Origin: an uncultured Oscillospiraceae bacterium
GTDB lineage: Bacteria; Bacillota; Clostridia; Oscillospirales; Acutalibacteraceae
Reading direction: 5' to 3'
Assembly: GCA_900553255.1 (NCBI GenBank)
Contig: USCI01000110.1
Location: 1-7,088, forward strand
Length of the DNA stretch: 7,088 bases
Shown: positions 5,108 to 7,088 of the stretch, piece after piece
How positions within the stretch are numbered: position 1 is the stretch's first letter
Layout: each line of letters opens with the position of its first letter
Made by a program: the position numbers and the translations under genes
The notes under the pieces: model-generated
What the model saw: the letters and a program-made list of their open reading frames with translations, nothing else
What the model was told of the DNA's origin: nothing
Database searches by the model: none

Positions 5108-6334
5108 TTACGCGGCGTTTTCCTGCTTGACATTTTCGCAGGTCTTCAGCATATTTTCCGCGAAGATGGCAAATCCCTTGGTAGGATCATTGACAAACAC
5201 ATGGGTAACCGCGCCGACGAGTCTGCCGTCCTGCAGGATCGGCGAGCCGCTCATCCCCTGTACAATCCCGCCCGCCTGCTCCAGCAATTCGGGGTCGGTT
5301 ATCTCAATGACCATATTGCGGGTCGGCGAGCTGTCATTGTAGTGCACCTGGTCAATGCGGATATCGTAAAGCTGCGGCGTAACGCCGTCCAGTGTTGTCA
5401 GCACCTGGGCATCCCCGGTTTTGACCTGCTGCTTCATCGCCACCGGTACGGGATCATTGTTCACCGGGATTTGACTGAGCGTGCCGTAGATACCGGTTTC
5501 GCCGTTGACCGTCAGCCTGCCCAGCGTGCCGCTCTCAAAGCCGCCCCGCAGTTCGCCGGGCTGCCCGCTTTGTCCGCGCACGATGCTGTAAATGCGGGCC
5601 GGGACAATTTCCCCCGTTGCCAGCGGCAGCGTCTCCCCGGTATCCACATCGCACACCGCGTGGCCCAGACCGGCAAAAACGTTGTAGCCGGGCCGATAAA
5701 AGGTCAGCGTGCCGATGCCGGCGGAGCTGTCGCGCACCCACAGGCCGGCTTTCCAGCGATTTTCATTCACCGATTTCGCCGGAGTAAACTGCACGTCAAA
5801 GGCAATATTATCCCGCCGGATGTGGAAGGTCATCGCTTTGCCCTCCGACATCTCGACCAGTTTGGCTACCTGGTCGGTGCTTGTCACCGTCGTATCGTCG
5901 ATGCTGACAATCACATCACCCGTTTTTATCCCTGCGGATTTCGCCGGGTTAAACGCCCCCGCCGCGGTATCCACGTCAGACATGCCAACGACCAGGACGC
6001 CGTCGGTAAACATTTTGATGCCAAACGGCGTGCCGCAGGGGATGACCATTTCCTGTTCCACTACACGGACCGTCACCTGCTTGACCGGGAAGAGGCCGAA
6101 AAGCTTGAGATTTGCCGTATAGGTACTGCCGGCATTGAGTGCCGCCACCTCGGCCGATTCCCCGTTGCTGCCTATGGTCTCCTGCACCGAAACCGCACCA
6201 TCCAGATGCAGGCAGGAGCCTTCCACCACGCTGAACTGCTCCGGCATCTGGCCGGAAAGCACCGTAACCGCCGTCATCAGCAGCCCGCAGACGGCGGTAA
6301 GCGCAGCGCTCAGGCTTTTTATCAATTTTTTCAC
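5108..6334 (-). CDS. spoIVB: SpoIVB serine peptidase (408 aa)
   Basis: A forespore protease of peptidase family S55. It is secreted into the space between forespore and mother cell, where it triggers processing of pro-sigma-K. An N-terminal membrane anchor (about 3-28) is followed by a PDZ domain (about 101-184, with AGIKTGDVIVSIDD) and a trypsin-like domain. The catalytic triad is H225 in AGLGHAVCD, D347 in MVIEITDPEL and S362 in GMSGSPI. The 15-residue Asp-Ser spacing equals that of B. subtilis D363/S378. The C-terminal VGAVTHVFVNDPTKGF is typical. The GTG at 6334 is chosen because AAAGG lies 10 nt upstream; an ATG at 6364 is in frame, but GGGGGA sits directly against it. In Bacillus recN precedes spoIVB; here a divergent unknown gene does. 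No clear sigma-F or sigma-G promoter was found. Confidence 0.97.
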   Translation of the reverse strand: MKKLIKSLSAALTAVCGLLMTAVTVLSGQMPEQFSVVEGSCLHLDGAVSVQETIGSNGESAEVAALNAGSTYTANLKLFGLFPVKQVTVRVVEQEMVIPCGTPFGIKMFTDGVLVVGMSDVDTAAGAFNPAKSAGIKTGDVIVSIDDTTVTSTDQVAKLVEMSEGKAMTFHIRRDNIAFDVQFTPAKSVNENRWKAGLWVRDSSAGIGTLTFYRPGYNVFAGLGHAVCDVDTGETLPLATGEIVPARIYSIVRGQSGQPGELRGGFESGTLGRLTVNGETGIYGTLSQIPVNNDPVPVAMKQQVKTGDAQVLTTLDGVTPQLYDIRIDQVHYNDSSPTRNMVIEITDPELLEQAGGIVQGMSGSPILQDGRLVGAVTHVFVNDPTKGFAIFAENMLKTCENVKQENAA

Positions 6335-6495
6335 ATTCTCATCCCTTTCGCCAGAAAAGAACATTCCCCCGCTTTACGGAGGATGCTATTACTCTTTCCC
6401 CGGCGGCAGAAACTATTTACCCAGTATTTTTTTCGCCGGATTACTTTTTGGCTGCGCTGGAAAGCGGCGCCTTGCCTGTTTTTTCAAGAAATCCC

Positions 6496-6524
6496 TTGTC
6501 CTGAAAGCAAAAATATGGTAATCT
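6496..6524 (+). promoter_or_regulatory. Extended -10 promoter of the cysteine-rich gene
   Basis: TTGTCC (6496-6501), a 17-bp spacer ending in TGG, then TAATCT (6519-6524). The spacing, TGn extension and -10 hexamer are the same as in the spo0A promoter, and ATATGGTAATCT is identical in both. The predicted leader is about 57 nt. Confidence 0.5.
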
Positions 6525-6538
6525 GATTGCACATCCGC

Positions 6539-6556
6539 CGCGCCGGACGCGCCGGA
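6539..6556. repeat. Tandem 9-bp direct repeat
   Basis: CGCGCCGGA occurs twice back to back, in the leader between the promoter and the start of the cysteine-rich gene. It may be slippage of a GC-rich stretch or a paired protein-binding site. Nothing else supports a function. Confidence 0.5.
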
Positions 6557-6567
6557 AGTCTACTGAC

Positions 6568-6584
6568 GGAAGGATTCGTAATCC
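6568..6584 (+). promoter_or_regulatory. Distant ribosome binding site overlapped by a small hairpin
   Basis: GGAAGGA (6568-6574) is 13 nt from the ATG at 6588, longer than usual. GGATT-CGT-AATCC (6572-6584) forms a 5-bp hairpin that begins inside the binding site. Folded, it would either bring the binding site close to the start codon or hide part of it. Confidence 0.4.
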
Positions 6585-6587
6585 ACT

Positions 6588-7013
6588 ATGGGCGTTGTGA
6601 AAGGCATGCTGGAAGTCACCTTGTCGTTGAACAAATCGACATGTTATTTTATGAAAACCGGAAAATGCTCGCTGAATGTGGTCACCGACTACGCTGTATC
6701 CGGCTTCACCAAAACCGCGCCGAATGACCTGCTGTACTGTCCGCGGCTTTACCGCGCGATGCGCAGCGGCGAGCGGATGAAGCCGATCCTGATTATCCCC
6801 TGTGAATGCGGGCATGCCGAGGTGGTATCCGGGAATCAGCGGGCCTGCATCGCCGGGCAGAAGGGGCTTGAGCTGGCCATGGAGGCCGCGGACCCGGACG
6901 CCTCCAAGGAATTATGCTGTGTCTGCGGCGGCCAGATCACCTTTGAAAAAAACAACGGTGGCAACCGCATCGTTGCGGTGAAGGCCGTTATCCAGAAGGA
7001 AAAAAACACATGA
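6588..7013 (+). CDS. Uncharacterised cysteine-rich protein (141 aa)
   Basis: Not recognised. It is predicted cytoplasmic and soluble, with no signal peptide or membrane segment. The N-terminal half (about 8-48) looks beta-rich. The C-terminal half holds most of the cysteines: C51, then C72-x-C74-x-H76 in IPCECGHAEVV, C87, and C110-C111-x-C113 in ELCCVCGGQITF. Nine cysteines in 141 residues (C19 and C27 included), with CxCxH and CxC pairs about 35 residues apart, suggest a zinc-ribbon-like metal site. That is inference from spacing. Codon use over the whole frame looks like its neighbours. The ATG at 6588 is the only start with a binding site upstream. It is the only plus-strand gene and diverges from spoIVB with 253 bp between starts. 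It ends 19 bp before the right repeat arm. Confidence 0.72.
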   Translation: MGVVKGMLEVTLSLNKSTCYFMKTGKCSLNVVTDYAVSGFTKTAPNDLLYCPRLYRAMRSGERMKPILIIPCECGHAEVVSGNQRACIAGQKGLELAMEAADPDASKELCCVCGGQITFEKNNGGNRIVAVKAVIQKEKNT

Positions 7014-7032
7014 TTTTTCCCCGCGCACGGCC

Positions 7033-7088
7033 GTGAACCGCCCCAGATTGAGCGGACAGGAGAAAAAAGCCCCTGGTAGGAAAATATT
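7033..7088 (-). repeat. Right arm of the 56-bp terminal inverted repeat
   Basis: The inverted counterpart of 10-65 (55 of 56 positions). It follows the stop of the cysteine-rich gene by 19 bp, so both arms stand in the same orientation relative to the gene that reads into them. A 10-bp palindrome, CACGGCCGTG (7026-7035), straddles its inner edge; the left arm has no such flank. It runs to the window edge and may continue beyond it. Confidence 0.9.

Noticed and set aside
6370..6388. ATG at 6383 with GGAGG directly before it, opening a 47-codon plus-strand frame
   Set aside because: The GGAGG touches the start codon, leaving no spacing. The frame is the tail of an antisense frame and rich in Phe/Arg without any motif.
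6385..6425. Sigma-F/G-like -10 (GGTAAATAGTT on the minus strand) upstream of spoIVB
   Set aside because: It matches the -10 at 10 of 11 positions, but no acceptable -35 is at the right distance, so it was not annotated as the spoIVB promoter.
4967..6526. Long plus-strand open frame (519 codons)
   Set aside because: It is antisense to spoIVB and runs across the terminator-like spacer. The minus-strand frame is unmistakably SpoIVB, with catalytic triad and PDZ domain.
6441..6815. Minus-strand open frame of 124 codons overlapping the cysteine-rich gene
   Set aside because: No ribosome binding site, and it covers the intergenic promoter. The plus-strand frame has a placeable promoter, binding site and neighbour-like codon use.

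Overview
The window looks like chromosomal DNA from an endospore-forming, fairly GC-rich member of the Clostridia, probably of the Oscillospiraceae/Ruminococcaceae type. The evidence is an unmistakable spoIVB-spo0A pair, two small spore coat proteins, strong AGGAGG-type ribosome binding sites and a GAAC-N4-GTTC (Gram-positive LexA) operator. The genus is inferred only from the overall look of the proteins. The window begins and ends in the two arms of a 56-bp inverted repeat, so it may be a whole contig cut off at a repeated sequence.

Layout, left to right. All genes except the last are on the minus strand. Positions 10-65 hold the left repeat arm. Positions 99-633 hold a two-gene coat operon (a 61-aa coat protein, then a 93-aa CotF-domain protein). 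Positions 659-685 are a strong terminator facing leftward. Positions 684-776 hold a possible 30-codon small ORF, in frame with the stop of the gene before it. Positions 828-3416 encode a large cytoplasmic GH116-type glycosidase with its own promoter and a dyad at the predicted start of transcription. Positions 3523-3930 encode an unrecognised 135-aa protein with three membrane segments; its promoter carries two abutting LexA-type boxes. A strong hairpin (4079-4114) separates it from spo0A (4121-4903). A promoter (4944-4972) and a terminator-like hairpin (5063-5090) lie between spo0A and spoIVB (5108-6334). The last gene, 6588-7013 on the plus strand, is an unrecognised cysteine-rich protein divergent from spoIVB. 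The right repeat arm (7033-7088) follows it.

How it fits together. Spo0A is the master switch into sporulation. SpoIVB is the forespore protease that signals across to the mother cell late in sporulation. The coat proteins act at the end of the same programme. The GH116 enzyme is probably carbohydrate metabolism unrelated to sporulation. The most interesting part is the small membrane protein at 3523-3930. Its promoter layout predicts repression by LexA and induction on DNA damage, and it sits just downstream of the sporulation master regulator. No phage, transposase, CRISPR or RNA gene was recognised.
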